This document shows, in pieces, positions 30,541 through 43,749 of a stretch of 64,000 nt of DNA; position 1 is the first letter of the stretch, and each line of letters starts with the position of its first letter. A program made the translations under genes and the position numbers. The stretch is from Fulvia fulva. Lineage: Eukaryota > Ascomycota > Dothideomycetes > Mycosphaerellales > Mycosphaerellaceae. The stretch is from the NCBI RefSeq assembly GCF_020509005.1, contig NC_063019.1, positions 4,216,001 to 4,280,000 on the forward strand, written 5' to 3'. Under the pieces are notes generated by a model. The model was not told the DNA's origin and did no database searches. It saw only the letters and a program-made list of their open reading frames with translations.

Positions 30541-33500
30541 AGGTGTCCTATCGAGCGTATAGGCCACGGTTCCGCGCCCTTCTTATACGTAGAAAGAAGA
30601 GGGACTCGCTCCCGACACGAGTATACGCTCGTCGGATAGTTTTTATACCCGTTTTGCTAGTAGTCCTCTATTCGCCGCGGCTTCGCCTACGTTACGCGCC
30701 CGTCGCGCCTACGACGCTCTAGCGTAAGAATACTTAGCTCTCTCGTAGCTAGACGAGAGGTTCGTAGCCGACAGTACGTATAGGTAATTCTCGTCGTCGA
30801 CCTTTAGCTTTATATAGTCTTCCTTCTATAGCTTCTTTAGGACGACTATAAGGGACCGCCTAAATGGCCGTAGGTAGTACCCCTTACGTAGGTAAGCCGT
30901 AAATAGTTCGGCGAGGTATAGGGCGACTTCTTCTTTATATTCTTTAAGGAGGAGGTTTAGGACACCGTCGGGTCCCGGGGCCTTACGGCCCTTTCGCTTT
31001 CCTATAATCTCCTTTATCTCCTCCTCGCCTACTATCTAGTATATATCGAGTAGCTCCGGATAGATCGTTCCCTCTATATCTATTAGGTCGGCCGTTAACT
31101 ATATTGTAAAGAAGTGGTTAGGGAACGCCTTCGCCTTCCCTTCCGGCGTTATCTATATTATACCTATCGTATTCTAGATTAGGGGAAAGTATAGTGTCCT
31201 ATCCCCGTCTCCGGCCCTTACCTACTTTATAAGCCGCTATATCTACTCCGGGTTCTCTATTACGAGACCTATAGTTACCCTCTAGTCTTATCGCTTATCT
31301 CGTTATATTTAGGCCTTCTTTACCTAACTTGCTTCCTAGTACTCGTCCTACGCTTCTTAGCTTTAGTCCTTCGTCTATTTTTGCCTTACCCTCCTTACGT
31401 CCTTAGCTTTAGCTAAGTACTCTAGGGTCTAGAAGGGCTTCTAGTGCTTCGAGGGCCTTAGTTCTAGTATATATTCCTCGGCCGCCTACTATATCGTCGT
31501 TATTATCTATTCTACCGTACTATTAAGCTCGGCTTCCGTCTCCCCGATACTAGTGTTATTTAGGTACTGTTTAAGTAGATTCCGGATCCCCTTCTAGGGA
31601 GCTTTTTTCTAGTTAAGGCGCTTTTTACCCCGAAGCTCCTCTTCTATCCCCGTCGCTATCGTTATCTAGATAGGGATATAGTCTAACCCTACCTCTAGGG
31701 TAAGGTTAGATCTATACTCTACTAGCCTTATTACTACATCCCTCGATAGGAAGTATAGGTCGATAGTACTCGCGCTTATTCTTACCTTCTACGTCTCTAT
31801 ACCCTTTAGGGTTACGAGCTCTATGTCCCTACTTTCTATAATCTCTAGGAGCTTACTACCTAGATATACGTAAGGAGGGGTGAATTCTAGACCCTACGTT
31901 AGGTAGTAGAGGTTAAAGTCGCCTAGGAGGATATAGTTTATGTCCCCTTAGTCGAGTACCTAGTTAAGTCGTACTAGCGTACCGAGGTCTCTACTCGTTC
32001 TTCCCTAAGGAGGAGGGTTATAGACGTTATATATCTAGATAGGTCCTTGACTCGTAGTGATTTAGATAGTCGTAATGTCTCCTTAACTCCCTTCCGGGTA
32101 CGAGATTACCTTCTAGGCGTCCGTACGTAATACTTTACTAACGTATATATATATCCTTAGGGTATAGCCTATACCTCCCTCGATAGCTATAAAGTACCGT
32201 AGGTCGGTATAGGTAGCAGGTCTTCGAGTATATAGGTTTAGCTATAGCTCTTATATCGCTACGATATAATGCCTTTAGTCGTCGAGTTCCTAGAGGAAGT
32301 AGAGCTAAACCTTATCCTTACTTTTATTAACGTTATACTATATAATAGTAAGGTTAGCTTATATTAGTATCACCGACTAGCTAAGATAAGGTCTATTAGG
32401 ATGCTCGTTAGCTATATAGCTCCTTCGTTTATTACGCTATCCTATTAGGTTAGTTAGCGTTTAGTCGTTAGGGGGTACCTAAAGATTTATATCTATCTAG
32501 CTTTATTTGCCGCCCTCTATAGCCCCCTTAGGCGTCCCGGCGGCGGGTAAGTACTCTACTATATGTTTTGTATCGCTTCGTCTATCCTTTTCCTTTTTAT
32601 AGCCTCGAATCCTCTATACTAGGAATTACCGAGCGTTAGTATAGAGTACCTCGCCGGAGTTATTACCCTAGCCTAACGGGCCTTTTCTTACGCTACTATC
32701 CTTCTAGGGCATTAGTTCGAGTATACCGGGTGTTTACGGCCGTAGTACGTATACCTCGATTCCTCCCGTAGGTATTATTTCCCCTAATACGGTCCTACGT
32801 AGTATAGGTACTTAGGGGTCTTCTCGGTATACTTTAGCGCGATATAGCCGTATTATTAGTAGTCGAAGTATTAGAGTCCTCTATAGCTACTCTTATATAT
32901 CTCCGTATCGAGGCGTTCGTATTACTAGAATAGTCCTCCTTCTAGGACCTAGTTTACTTATTCCGCGGTAGCTATCTAGACGATTAGAGAGGAGTACGTC
33001 TTAGTAGCTTCGACGTTCTTGTTTAGGTACGCTACTTTAGTAAAGCGTACTCCCGGTAAGGTGTTCTAGTTCTATATCTAGAGTAGGGCGAGGTCGTTCT
33101 CTACCCTAAAGGTCCTTAGTACCCTATAGGCTATTACCGTAAACTACTAGTAAGAGACCTTTACCGACCTCGCTACCTTAACTATCTAGTCCTTAAGGGT
33201 CTCGAGCTTTTATCGGTCTGTCTCCTATACTATAAAGAGGCGTATTACTCCTCTAGGCTCGATTTTAACTCCTACTATCTCCTTCTAGCCAATCCTATCT
33301 ACTAGCTCCTTACTTATTAGGCCCTCTAGCTCTCGCTTCTCCTCCGGGTCCGTAACGTACACCCTAATAGCGTTATTAGTCCTTTAGGTCCGTAGGTTAG
33401 GGGTGCTAGCTACTACGTTTACCTATATAGGAATATACTAGGTAGTAGCTTTCTATATTATCTACTAGATTGCTCTCGGGATCTAATATTTAAGTGCCTT

Positions 33501-33640
33501 AAGGGCTCCGAGGAGTTAGGCGATTATGTTCTTATACGCCCTAGCTAGGCGCTTATCTACTTCAAGTATCTCTTAAGCCTCTTTATAGAGGTCCTTCTAT
33601 ATAGAGGTTTAGTTAACCTAGAGGGGTGGCTTACTCTATA
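30541..33640 (-). mobile_element. LINE family D, RIP-damaged
   Basis: A minus-strand non-LTR element. The RT fingers motif APGPDG is recoverable near 30970-30995, the endonuclease motif GDFN near 31890-31930, and ORF1-like sequence with zinc-knuckle remnants lies at about 32550-33600. The 3' end is unclear. LINE A2 has its tail at about 33644, which cuts the 5' side. It is homologous to the plus-strand copy at 46331-48861. All frames are closed. Confidence 0.7.
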
Positions 33641-33643
33641 ATT

Positions 33644-36600
33644 ATAGATAGATAGATAGATTTGTTATTCCCCTATTCTAGGACCCTATTCGGCCTATAT
33701 AGGTATATATCTATTGTTATATATAAAGGGAAACCCGAATAGGTGAAAACCCTTCCCGCCCCCGACTACTCCTTATCTAGATTAGCTTTCCCTCTAAACG
33801 TACGTAGTCTATATTACTACCCCGGTAGCCCCCGCTCCTAGCCGGTCTTGTCGCGCTACGCCGTATCCTCTCTTCCTATACTAGTCTAACTAGGCGGTAC
33901 TGTTCTAGCTAGCCCTTCTCTAGTATCTAGTTCGTAATACGCCGTAGGTCCTTAACGTTATTAAGAAGTGCCCTAATCGTCCGGTTCCTCGCCTTTACTA
34001 TCTACTCCCCCCTTCCTAGCGACTACCTCGGATAGACAAGGAGTACGTACCGTACGTTCTAGGAGTAATAGCCGTAGGGGTAGCTAGTATTCGTATATTC
34101 TAGAACCTTCCTCTATAATAGGTACCCCTAGAGGCCGATGTGTTCGCTTCGTAGTTAGGTTACTATACTACTCTATACCCTCGTAAGGCGGTAGTAGATA
34201 AGCTTCGGGGGGGGTGCTTAACCGCGGATTTTGTAGCTAACTATTCCTTAGGTTATACCGCTAGCTAAGGGCGTCTACTATACCCTATACCCTAGTTATT
34301 CCACCTCTCTTTCTATAGTTACTCTATAACCGATTTCTTACCTTCCTATTATATTACTAGCTATTCCTCCCTTACCCGGTAGTTCGGCTCGTTTCCGGGT
34401 CGAATGCCCTTATACGCTAGTACTAATTTGCGGGCCCTTACGACTATACTAGCGATAACCTTCTATACTAGGTACTATACCGACTTACCTAAGTAGGAGG
34501 TCTATAGTCCCTAGATATATAGGTCGATCGGTAGTATAGCGGTCTCGTACTTAACTATCCTTATTAGTGTCGACTTATATACCCCGGTGACCTTCCTTAG
34601 GCATTAGTTTTAGATCTTCGCTAGCGGCGCGACGAGTCCCTTTAATAGGTAGGCCCTCTCGCCTAAGGACTATACTTAGCTACTATAGGTAAGGACTAGC
34701 CGTATAATAGCCGTATATAGGAGTCGTAACTACCGAAAGTCCGCCCCCTATATAGACGTAGTAAGCCTCTAGTATAATACTATATTCTGTTTAGCTTTCC
34801 GTAATATTACCTCTACGTACTTCCTCTACCGTAGCGCCGGGTCTACCTATAGTCCGAGGATCCTAAGCTAGTTTACCGGGTTAGTCGTATACCCCTATAT
34901 CTAGATAGAAGCTTATATATTATAGAACCGTAGCCGGCGCGTAAAGTATATTAGATTATACTTTTCTAGGGTAAACCGAGCCCCGTACCTCCTAGCCTAG
35001 TCCTCGTAGATCTTGTGCTTCTCTTCTAGTAGCCTATAGTTCTCCTTAGTCGAGGAAGACTACGCTAGGATATTCGTGTCGTCTACGGAGCCGCTCGTAG
35101 CGGTGTTCTAGGATTCTAGGGCTAGGAGTAGCGTCGCCGTAAAGAAGAGGAATAGAATAGGTACTAGCGTTAAGCCTTACGGGATTCTAGTATAGACTAC
35201 TTAAAATAGGCTTTTATACTAGCCGACTAGGATCGACGTACTACGGTTTTAGAGGTAGGACCGTACGAAGTTAATAAGCTACGTAGGGAGTCCTTTCGAC
35301 CTTAGGATATAGAGTAGCCGCGGGTATAACACGTAGTCGAAGGCTCCCGATATGTCTAGACTAAGTAAGGATGCTATATTGTCCCTATTCTTATACTAGA
35401 TAGCCTTTACCTAAGAGGTAATAAGTTCTATCGTAGATAGCGTCGATCGCTATAGGCGCGTACCTATCTAGGTGTCCGGGAGTAGGGAGTATTCCTCTAC
35501 CGCCTCGGAGAGTCTCGTTATAACTAGCTTCTTAAGCGCATTCCTAAGAGTATTAAGGAGCGTAATTAGGCGGTACGACTTTACCTACGTATAGTCTTCC
35601 TTTTACGGCTTACGTAGGACTACTATCGTCGATTGTTTAAATACTATCGGGTAGTATCCGGTCTATAGGTAGGCGTTAAAGATCGCTACGACTACTAGGG
35701 CTAGTTAATCTCTATACTTCTTTAGTAGCTCGTTCAGGATCCTATCCGGCCCCGGGGCTTTCTTCGCCGGTAACTTCCTAAGTATAGCGGTAACTTCTCC
35801 CTCGGACACCTCCTATTAGGCCGCGATACTAGGGGCTAGAGGAGTAGAGCTATTTATATCGCTTAGATTAGCCTTGACTAGGGGCGGAAAGAACTTACTA
35901 GCTAGTAGACGCGCCTTAGCCTTAGGGTCGCTAACCGGGCTACTAGGCAATTATAGCGCTAGGATAGAGAAGGAGGGGCCCTATATAGTGTCCTATCGGG
36001 CCTATCTCGCTAGCTTCTATATCCTCGCTAGCTTACCGGCGATTTCTTCTACTATAGCCCTCTAGCCGACTACTTTCTCCCTCCGTATTAGAGCTTTCTT
36101 CTATTAGTATACCTCCCTATATACGTTCTAGGCCTCCTCGCTATAGCTACTCGTCTATACCCGGCGGGCTCTCCTTACTTCTCTTACTACCGTAGTATAC
36201 TTCGGCGTCTAGTATAGTTTAGACTATATCGTTAGTTAGGTAAGCGGAACGTAAAGTAAGGTCGCTTTTCTTATTTCGTCTATTAACCCTTAGACTACGT
36301 CGTCTATCTCGTCTTTACTATTATATTGCTACTACGCGATCTAGATTAGCCTCTCGGAGTTATCGAGGTACGCCTAGATATTAGCCTAGTAGGCCTTTCC
36401 CTAGTTTAGCTTAGGGGTTCTCGCTAGTATACGTTATATCTATATCGTAATAGAGGTCCTAATTAGTATATAGTCTAACGACGCCTCGAGTTTATGTTCG
36501 ATCCTATAGTAGGTTACCGTATAGTAGTAGCTATCTAAGATCTAGGAGAGGTCGATCGTGCCTTAGAGTCCCCCTCTCTTCTAGGTACCTAGGTCCTTCG

Positions 36601-38590
36601 GGGTATTAAGGGCAATTACGTTGCTCGCTATTAAGTCGAGTACTTCGTAGGCTATAGGGTACGGCTATATAAGGCTTTCCTAGGAAGGGTAGTATATATT
36701 AAAGTCTCCTACTACGATATAGTACCCTTGTCTCTTAAGCGTACCGTCTAGGTATCTATAGTCCCTAAGGTCGCGGCTAGACCTTAAGGCTAGCGGTTAT
36801 ATATATAGGTTGTATATCTAGGTACTACCTACGTAGAGGGAGGTAATATTACCCCCGCCTTCTTCGTCTACGTAGTATACTACCTCCTAGTCGGATTCTA
36901 GTATGTCCTTACTAATATAGAAGTACGTACGGGGTCTACCGTCGCTTCGTAGGTATATCGTATAGCCTAGTAACTTATAGGTCGTTAGTCTCTTATAGTA
37001 CGGGTTAATCTATAGCTCCTAGATTACTAGGACGTAGTAGATATACGGATCCGCCTTATATAGGGAATAGTTCTATACTATATCCTTACTATAGTTAACG
37101 TTATACTAGAGAATACTAAGCGTATCGAGACTAGTTATCGTTATTAACAATCATTTCCTCTATAATGTCCTATGTCCTATTACCTAGCGCGTCCTAGTCT
37201 ACGCGTATCGGTTATATACTAAAGGGGAGCCGGGCCTAGTTAGATCCCCTCGCCGTAGCTAGTAGAGTACGTAGCCTCCCGTACGCCCTAGGTTACGTAT
37301 CCTTTATATTATTCTCGGCCCTAGGGCGCTTATACCCGACCGCCGCTAGCTAGTTCCGGTATAGGCTAGCCTTACGGTCGCCGTAGAATCTTAGGGCGAC
37401 GGTTCTATTTATGATTGCCTTATTCTTCGCTAGTTTCCGCTATAGGTATTCCGTACTATACGATAGGTAGTACCCCGGATAGTTCGCGTACCGTCTCGTA
37501 GTTAATGTATAGTCCCTAGATATATAGTCTCCTATATAGTTTAAGTAGGCCTACTTATTTATACACGTATAGGTTTGGTGTCTATACTGTTAGCATTTGA
37601 AGTATTAGAGGACACAAAAGGATAAGGAGTGCTTTTCTACTATCTTAAGGCTATATTACTAGATTAGGCCTTGTTCTATCGCTAGATCCGCCGCTTTCGC
37701 GTCTTATAGCTATACTATTAGCGCCGAGGCCTTCTTACCTTCTAGCTATTTCCTATAGAGCTAAGTCGCCTTCTAGATTAGAGAGTTAAGAGTGACCGGG
37801 TTATCCTCTTAGAGAGTACGTAGGTGACCTTAGTTAGTTAGGTCGAACTCCTTAGGTATATCGTAGACTAGGATCGTAAATCACTTCGTTAAGACCTTCG
37901 CTAATGCCGTAACCTTAGATACCTACTATAGCTATACCTCTAGGTACCTCCTAGTAGTAGTAGAGCTAATTTAGATCTATAGAGTACCGTTAGACTATTA
38001 GTTCACTACGACTACCCCTAGTTAGTTAATTCGTTAGGCGAGCTCCTTATTCGATAGCTTCGTAACTTCGGCCTAGTCTTCCTTTACTACAATACGGATC
38101 GTAACTATATCGTACGTTAGGCGGGGGCCTAGTATCGATACCGCGACCAATACCTAGCTATAGGGGTGTTAATTCCGGGTAGCCTTACTAATCGCCTAAG
38201 ACGTCGTCCTTATTTCTTATTACCCTCGGTAATACGATAGTATAAGCGCCGTACGTAGCTAAGTGATTATTATCTATAGAGACCGGTATAGGAGCTTATC
38301 GTTAGTTTCTTTACTTTTTACGTCCTCTATAAGTTACTACTAGTTGTCTTAGGGGAGCTTCGCCTATAGAGCCGTAGGCGCTAGTAGTACCGTAGCCTAG
38401 GCTACTATTACCTAGGAGTTACCTAATGTAGCTAGGTACCTCCGTAGCGTTTAGAGCTAAAGAAATAGGGTGAAGAGAACTTTAAGCTATCCAAATTAAA
38501 TAAGGTAGAACTCCCTTAGTCCTAGGGGTAGTAGCCTACTTTGTAGATCGTTAGAATAGCCTTAATAGGAGCTTTCGAATATGTCGTATT
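33644..38590 (-). mobile_element. LINE family A copy A2, RIP-damaged
   Basis: A near full-length minus-strand copy, with its tail of tagatagatagat at 33644. It is colinear with the intact LINE, with ORF2 at about 33800-37170 and ORF1 at about 37230-38450, and ends near the 5' sequence around 38590. It shows the uninterrupted target site of the LINE B that hit A1 (near 37209). No target duplication could be identified. Confidence 0.88.
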
Positions 38591-38923
38591 CAGCGATATA
38601 AAGCGAAAGTCCGAGTATTCTCTATAGTATAATATCTAGTATACTCTATATTTATAGTCGCGGTTACTATAGCTATTACTAGTTTAGCTATTATTACTAG
38701 CTATACTGTTACTAGCTTAGTAGTAGTATACTTTATGTCTGTTTTTAGTAGGCGTAGGTTCTCCTTATAAGTTGCTTAATACTCGCTAGCTAGGCTTCTC
38801 GTCTAGAGTCTATGTCTCTAGTTCACCTTCTCCTTTTCGAGAGGACTAGCGGGCGGCCGTTTAGGTTATAGCGTAAGGTCTTATAAGTATTCTATATATT
38901 ACGCGAGCTATATACGTTAAGGG
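38591..38923. other. RIP-damaged spacer, nothing identified
   Basis: TpA-rich sequence between LINE A2 and the intact LINE. No gene or repeat end is recognised. Confidence 0.4.
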
Positions 38924-39167
38924 TATATAGTAGGCTTATATAGGTGATTACGGAGGGCTAGATTATCGATCGATCTCTGCGCCAAAACACGACACATTCG
39001 AAAGCTCTTATCAAGGCCATTCCAACGATATAAAAAGCAGGCCACTGCCCCTAGGACTGAGGGAGTTCTACCCCATTCAATCTGGACAGCTTGAAGCTCT
39101 CTTCACCCTGTTTCTTCAGCTCCAAACGCCGCGGAGGTGCCTAGCTACATTAGGCAACTCCTAGGCA

Positions 39168-40445
39168 ATGGCAGCCCAGGCTACGGTACTAACGGCGCCT
39201 ACGGCCCTACAGGCGAAGCCCCCCCAAGACAACTGGCAGCAACTTATAGAGGACGCAAAAAGCATGGAAACTAACGATCAGCTCCCTTACCGGTCTCTAC
39301 AGGTAATGATCACTCAGCTACGCACGGCGCTTGTACTGTCGTATCACCGAGGGCAACAAGAAATGAGGACGACGTCCCAGGCGATTAGCAAGGCCACCCG
39401 GAATCAACACCCCCATAGCTGGGCATCGGTCGCGGCATCGATACCAGGCCCCCGCCTAACGCACGATGCAGTTACGATCCGCATTGTAGCAAAGGAAGAC
39501 CAGGCCGAAGTTGCGAAGCTATCGAACAAGGAGCTCGCCCAACGAATTAACCAACCAGGGGTGGTCGCAGTGAACCAACAGTCTAACGGCACTCTACAGA
39601 TCTATACTAGCTCTGCTACTGCTAGGAGGCACCTAGAGGCACAGCCACAGTGGGCATCTAAGGTTGCGGCATCAGCGAAGGTCTCAACGAAACAATTCAC
39701 GATCCTAGTCCACGACATGCCTAAGGAGTTTGACCCAACCAACCAGGGTCACCTACGCGCTCTCCAAGAGGACAACCCGGTCACTCTTAACTCTCCAATC
39801 CAGAAGGCGACTTGGCTCCATAGGAAATGGCCAGAAGGCAAGAAGGCCTCGGCGCTAATAGTATGGCTACAAGACGCGAAAGCGGCGGATCTAGCGATAG
39901 AACAAGGCCTGGTCTGGCAATACAGCCTCAAGACAGTAGAAAAGCACTCCTCATCCTTTCGTGTCCTCCAATGCTTCAAATGCCAACAGTATGGACACCA
40001 AACCTACACGTGCACAAACAAGCAGGCCTGCTCGAACTGTGCAGGAGACCATATGTCTAGGGACTGTACATCGACTACGAGACGGTGCGCGAACTGTCCG
40101 GGGCACCACCCATCGTATAGTGCGGAATGCCCACAGCGGAAACTAGCGAAAAACAAGGCAATCACAAACAGAACCGTCGCCCCAAGATTCTACGGCGACC
40201 GTGAGGCTAGCCCACACCGGAACCAACTAGCGGCGGTCGGGCACAAGCGCCCTAGGGCCGAGAACGATGTAAAGGATGCGCAGCCTAGGGCGTACGGGAG
40301 GCCACGTGCTCTGCTAGCTGCGGCGAGGGAATCTAACCAGGCCCGGCTCCCCTTTAGTACACAGCCGATAGGCGTAGACCAGGACGCACAGGGCAGTAGG
40401 ACACAGGACGATACAGAGGAAATGCTTGTCGATGCCGATGACTAG
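39168..40445 (+). CDS. LINE ORF1: nucleic-acid-binding Gag-like protein
   Basis: 425 residues. ORF1 proteins coat the LINE RNA and escort it to the target. Three C-terminal CCHC-type zinc knuckles are visible: CFKCQQYGHQTYTC from Cys269, CSNCAGDHMSRDC from Cys288 and CANCPGHHPSYSAEC from Cys307. The N-terminal half has no motif I can name. The C-terminal tail is basic and proline-rich, then acidic. The start has a good context (GCAATGGC) and follows a 230-bp leader. The stop overlaps the start of ORF2 by 20 nt, in a +1 frame. Confidence 0.9.
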   Translation: MAAQATVLTAPTALQAKPPQDNWQQLIEDAKSMETNDQLPYRSLQVMITQLRTALVLSYHRGQQEMRTTSQAISKATRNQHPHSWASVAASIPGPRLTHDAVTIRIVAKEDQAEVAKLSNKELAQRINQPGVVAVNQQSNGTLQIYTSSATARRHLEAQPQWASKVAASAKVSTKQFTILVHDMPKEFDPTNQGHLRALQEDNPVTLNSPIQKATWLHRKWPEGKKASALIVWLQDAKAADLAIEQGLVWQYSLKTVEKHSSSFRVLQCFKCQQYGHQTYTCTNKQACSNCAGDHMSRDCTSTTRRCANCPGHHPSYSAECPQRKLAKNKAITNRTVAPRFYGDREASPHRNQLAAVGHKRPRAENDVKDAQPRAYGRPRALLAAARESNQARLPFSTQPIGVDQDAQGSRTQDDTEEMLVDADD

Positions 40446-43400
40446 CCTCGACACGCTTAACATCATCCAGTATAACGTCAACCATAGCAAGGATATAGTC
40501 CAGAACCATTTCCTACACGAGGCGGACCCGCGCGTCCACCACGTCCTTGCAATCCAGGAGCCATGGATTAACCCGCACCATAAGAGACCAACGACCTGCA
40601 AGTCACCAGGCTACACGACATGCCTACGAGGCGACGGCAGACCCCGCACGTGCTTCTATGTCAGCAAGGACATACTAGAATCCGACTGGGAGGTAGTGTA
40701 CTACGCAGACGAAGAAGGCGGGGGCGATATTACCTCCCTCCACGTGGGTAGCACCTGGATACACAACCTATACATGCAACCGCCAGCCTCGAGGTCTAGC
40801 CGCGACCTAGGGGTCTGCAGACACCTAGACAGTGCGCTCAAGAGACAAGGGTGCCACATCGTAGTAGGAGACTTCAACATACACCACCCTTCCTGGGAAA
40901 GCCTTATGCAGCCGCACCCTATAGCCGACGAAGTACTCGACTTGATGGCGAGCAACGCAATTGCCCTCAATACCCCGAAGGACCTGGGCACCTGGAAGAG
41001 AGGGGGACTCCAAGGCACGATCGACCTCTCCTGGATCTCAGATAGCCACTACCACACGGTAACCTACTGTGGGATCGAACATGAACTCGAGGCGTCGTCA
41101 GACCACATGCCAGTCAGGACCTCTATTGCGACACAGATACAACGCACACCAGCGAGAACCCCGAAGCCAAACTGGGGAAAGGCCCACTGGGCCAACATCC
41201 AGGCGTACCTCGATGACTCCAAGAGGCTAGTCCAGATCGCGCAGCAGCAATACAACAGTAAAGACGAGATAGACGAAGCAGTCCAGGGGTTGACAGACGA
41301 AATAAGAAAAGCGACCTCACTTCACGTTCCGCTTGCCCAACCAACGACATGGTCCAAACCATACTGGACGCCGGAGTGCACTGCGGTAGTAAGAGAAGCA
41401 AGGAGAGCCCGCCGGGTGTGGACGAGCAGCCATAGCGAGGAGGCCTGGAACGTATACAGGGAGGCATGCCAACAGAAGAAAGCCATAATACGGAGGGAGA
41501 AAGCAGTCGGCTGGAGGGCCACAGTGGAAGAAATCGCCGGCAAGCCAGAGAGGATGTGGAAGCTAGCGAAATGGGCCCGACAGGACCCTACACAGGGCCC
41601 CTCCTTCTCTATCCCAGCGCTACAATCGCCTAGTGGCCCGGTTAGCGACCCCGAGGCCAAGGCGCGTCTACTGGCTAGCAAGTTCTTCCCACCCCCAGTC
41701 GAGGCTGATCTAAGCGACATAAACAGCTCTACTCCCCTAGCCCCTAGCATCGCGGTCCAACAGGAGGTGTCCGAGGGAGAAGTTACCGCTGTGCTGAGGA
41801 AGTTGCCGGCGAAGAAAGCCCCGGGGCCGGATGGGATCCCAAACGAGCTACTAAAGAAGTGTAGAGATCAACTAGCCCCAGCAGTTGCAGCGATCTTCAA
41901 CGCCTGCCTACAGACCGGATACCACCCGATAGCTTTTAAACAATCGACGACAGTGGTCCTACGCAAGCCGCAGAAGGAAGACTATACGCAGGTGAAGTCG
42001 TACCGCCCAATTGCGCTCCTTAACACTCTTGGGAAGGCGCTTGAGAAGCTGGTTGCAACGAGACTCTCCGAGGCGGCAGAGGAACACTCCCTACTCCCGG
42101 ACACCCAGATGGGTGCGCGCCCACAGCGATCGACGCTATCCGCGATGGAACTTATCACCTCTCAGGTAAAGGCCATCTGGTATAAGAATAGGGACAAGGT
42201 GGCTTCCTTACTTAGCCTAGACATATCGGGAGCCTTCGACTACGTGTCACACCCGCGGCTTCTCTACATCCTAAGGTCGAAAGGACTCCCTGAGTGGCTT
42301 GTCAACTTCGTACGGTCCTACCTCCAAAACCGCAGTACGTCGATCCTGGTCGGCCAGTACAGAAGCCCATTTCAAGCAGTCCACACTGGAATCCCGCAAG
42401 GCTCAACGCTAGCACCTATTCTGTTCCTCTTCTTTATGGCGACGCTGCTCCCAGCCCTAGAATCCCAGAACACCGCTGCGAGCGGCTTCGTAGACGACAC
42501 AAACATCCTAGCGTGGTCTTCCTCGACTGAGGAGAACTGTAGGCTACTAGAAGAGAAGCACAAGATCTGCGAGGACTGGGCTAGGAGGCACGGGGCTCGG
42601 TTTGCCCCAGAAAAGTACAATCTGATACACTTTACGCGCCGGCCACGGTTCCACAATATGCAAGCTTCTATCCAGATACAGGGGCACACGACTAACCCGG
42701 CAAATCAGCTCAGGATCCTCGGACTATGGGTGGACCCGGCGCTACGGTGGAGGAAGCACGTACAGGCAATATTACGGAAAGCTGAACAGAATATGGCATC
42801 ATGCCAGAGGCTCACTGCGTCCACATGGGGGGCGGACTTCCGGCAGTCACGACTTCTATATACGGCTATTGTACGGCCAGTCCTTACCTATGGCAGCCAA
42901 GTGTGGTCCTTAGGCGAGAGGGCCTGCCCATCGAAGGGACTCGTCGCGCCGCTAGCGAAGATCCAAAACCAATGCCTAAGGAAGGTCACCGGGGCATATA
43001 AGTCGACACCAACGAGGATGCTTGAGCACGAGACCGCTATACCGCCGATCGACCTATACATCCAGGGACTACGGACCTCCTACTTAGGCAAGTCGGCACA
43101 GTACCCAGTACAGAAGGTCATCGCCAGTGCAGTCGCAAGGGCCCGCGAATCAGTACCAGCGCATAAGGGCATTCGACCCGGAAACGAGCCGAACTACCGG
43201 GCAAGGGACGAACAGCTAGCAACACAATGGGAAGGTGAGAAATCGTTTGTAGAGCAACTATGGAAAGAGAGGTGGAACAACCAGGTTGTAGGGCATAGTG
43301 GACGCCCTCAGCCAGCGGGACAACCTAAGGAATGGTCAGCTACAAAATCCGCGGTCAAGCACCCCCCGAAGCTCATCCACTACCGCCTTACGAGGGCACA

Positions 43401-43749
43401 GAGTAGCATAGCAACCCAACTGCGAAGCGAACACATCGGCCTCCAGGGGTACCTATCATGGAGGAAGGTCCCAGGATACACGAATACTAGCTGCCCCTGC
43501 GGCTATCGCTCCCAGAACGTACGGCACGCACTCCTCGTCTGTCCGAGGTGGTCGCAAGGAAGGGGGGAGTGGATGGCAAAGGCGAGGAACCGGACGATTG
43601 GGGCACTTCTTAACAACGCTGAAGACCTACGGCGCATTACGAACTGGATACTAGAGAAGGGCTGGCTAGAACAGTACCGCCTAGTAGGAGCAGTGCAGGA
43701 AGAGAGGACACGACGCAGCGCGACGAGACCGGCTAGGAGCGGGGGCTAA
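40426..43749 (+). CDS. LINE ORF2: endonuclease and reverse transcriptase
   Basis: 1107 residues. The N-terminus is an APE-type (EEP) endonuclease that nicks the target: IIQYNVNHS, AIQEPW, VVGDFNIHHPSW (Asp149) and SDHMPV (His227). The middle is the reverse transcriptase: APGPDGIPNELL, KSYRPIALLNTLGKALEK, SLDISGAFDYV (Asp599), GIPQGSTLAPILF and GFVDDTNILA (Asp690-Asp691). The C-terminus has a CCHC-like block, CPCGYRSQNVRHALLVC, from Cys1023. I see no RNase H domain, which some Tad1-clade elements have. It starts 20 nt before the ORF1 stop in a different frame, so translation presumably needs reinitiation or a similar coupling. The frame is uninterrupted. Confidence 0.93.
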   Translation: MSMPMTSLDTLNIIQYNVNHSKDIVQNHFLHEADPRVHHVLAIQEPWINPHHKRPTTCKSPGYTTCLRGDGRPRTCFYVSKDILESDWEVVYYADEEGGGDITSLHVGSTWIHNLYMQPPASRSSRDLGVCRHLDSALKRQGCHIVVGDFNIHHPSWESLMQPHPIADEVLDLMASNAIALNTPKDLGTWKRGGLQGTIDLSWISDSHYHTVTYCGIEHELEASSDHMPVRTSIATQIQRTPARTPKPNWGKAHWANIQAYLDDSKRLVQIAQQQYNSKDEIDEAVQGLTDEIRKATSLHVPLAQPTTWSKPYWTPECTAVVREARRARRVWTSSHSEEAWNVYREACQQKKAIIRREKAVGWRATVEEIAGKPERMWKLAKWARQDPTQGPSFSIPALQSPSGPVSDPEAKARLLASKFFPPPVEADLSDINSSTPLAPSIAVQQEVSEGEVTAVLRKLPAKKAPGPDGIPNELLKKCRDQLAPAVAAIFNACLQTGYHPIAFKQSTTVVLRKPQKEDYTQVKSYRPIALLNTLGKALEKLVATRLSEAAEEHSLLPDTQMGARPQRSTLSAMELITSQVKAIWYKNRDKVASLLSLDISGAFDYVSHPRLLYILRSKGLPEWLVNFVRSYLQNRSTSILVGQYRSPFQAVHTGIPQGSTLAPILFLFFMATLLPALESQNTAASGFVDDTNILAWSSSTEENCRLLEEKHKICEDWARRHGARFAPEKYNLIHFTRRPRFHNMQASIQIQGHTTNPANQLRILGLWVDPALRWRKHVQAILRKAEQNMASCQRLTASTWGADFRQSRLLYTAIVRPVLTYGSQVWSLGERACPSKGLVAPLAKIQNQCLRKVTGAYKSTPTRMLEHETAIPPIDLYIQGLRTSYLGKSAQYPVQKVIASAVARARESVPAHKGIRPGNEPNYRARDEQLATQWEGEKSFVEQLWKERWNNQVVGHSGRPQPAGQPKEWSATKSAVKHPPKLIHYRLTRAQSSIATQLRSEHIGLQGYLSWRKVPGYTNTSCPCGYRSQNVRHALLVCPRWSQGRGEWMAKARNRTIGALLNNAEDLRRITNWILEKGWLEQYRLVGAVQEERTRRSATRPARSGG

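Noticed and set aside
40426..43749. RNase H domain in the LINE ORF2 C-terminus
   Set aside because: I looked for an Asp-Glu-Asp RNase H pattern after the RT and saw none; the C-terminus shows only a CCHC-like block.
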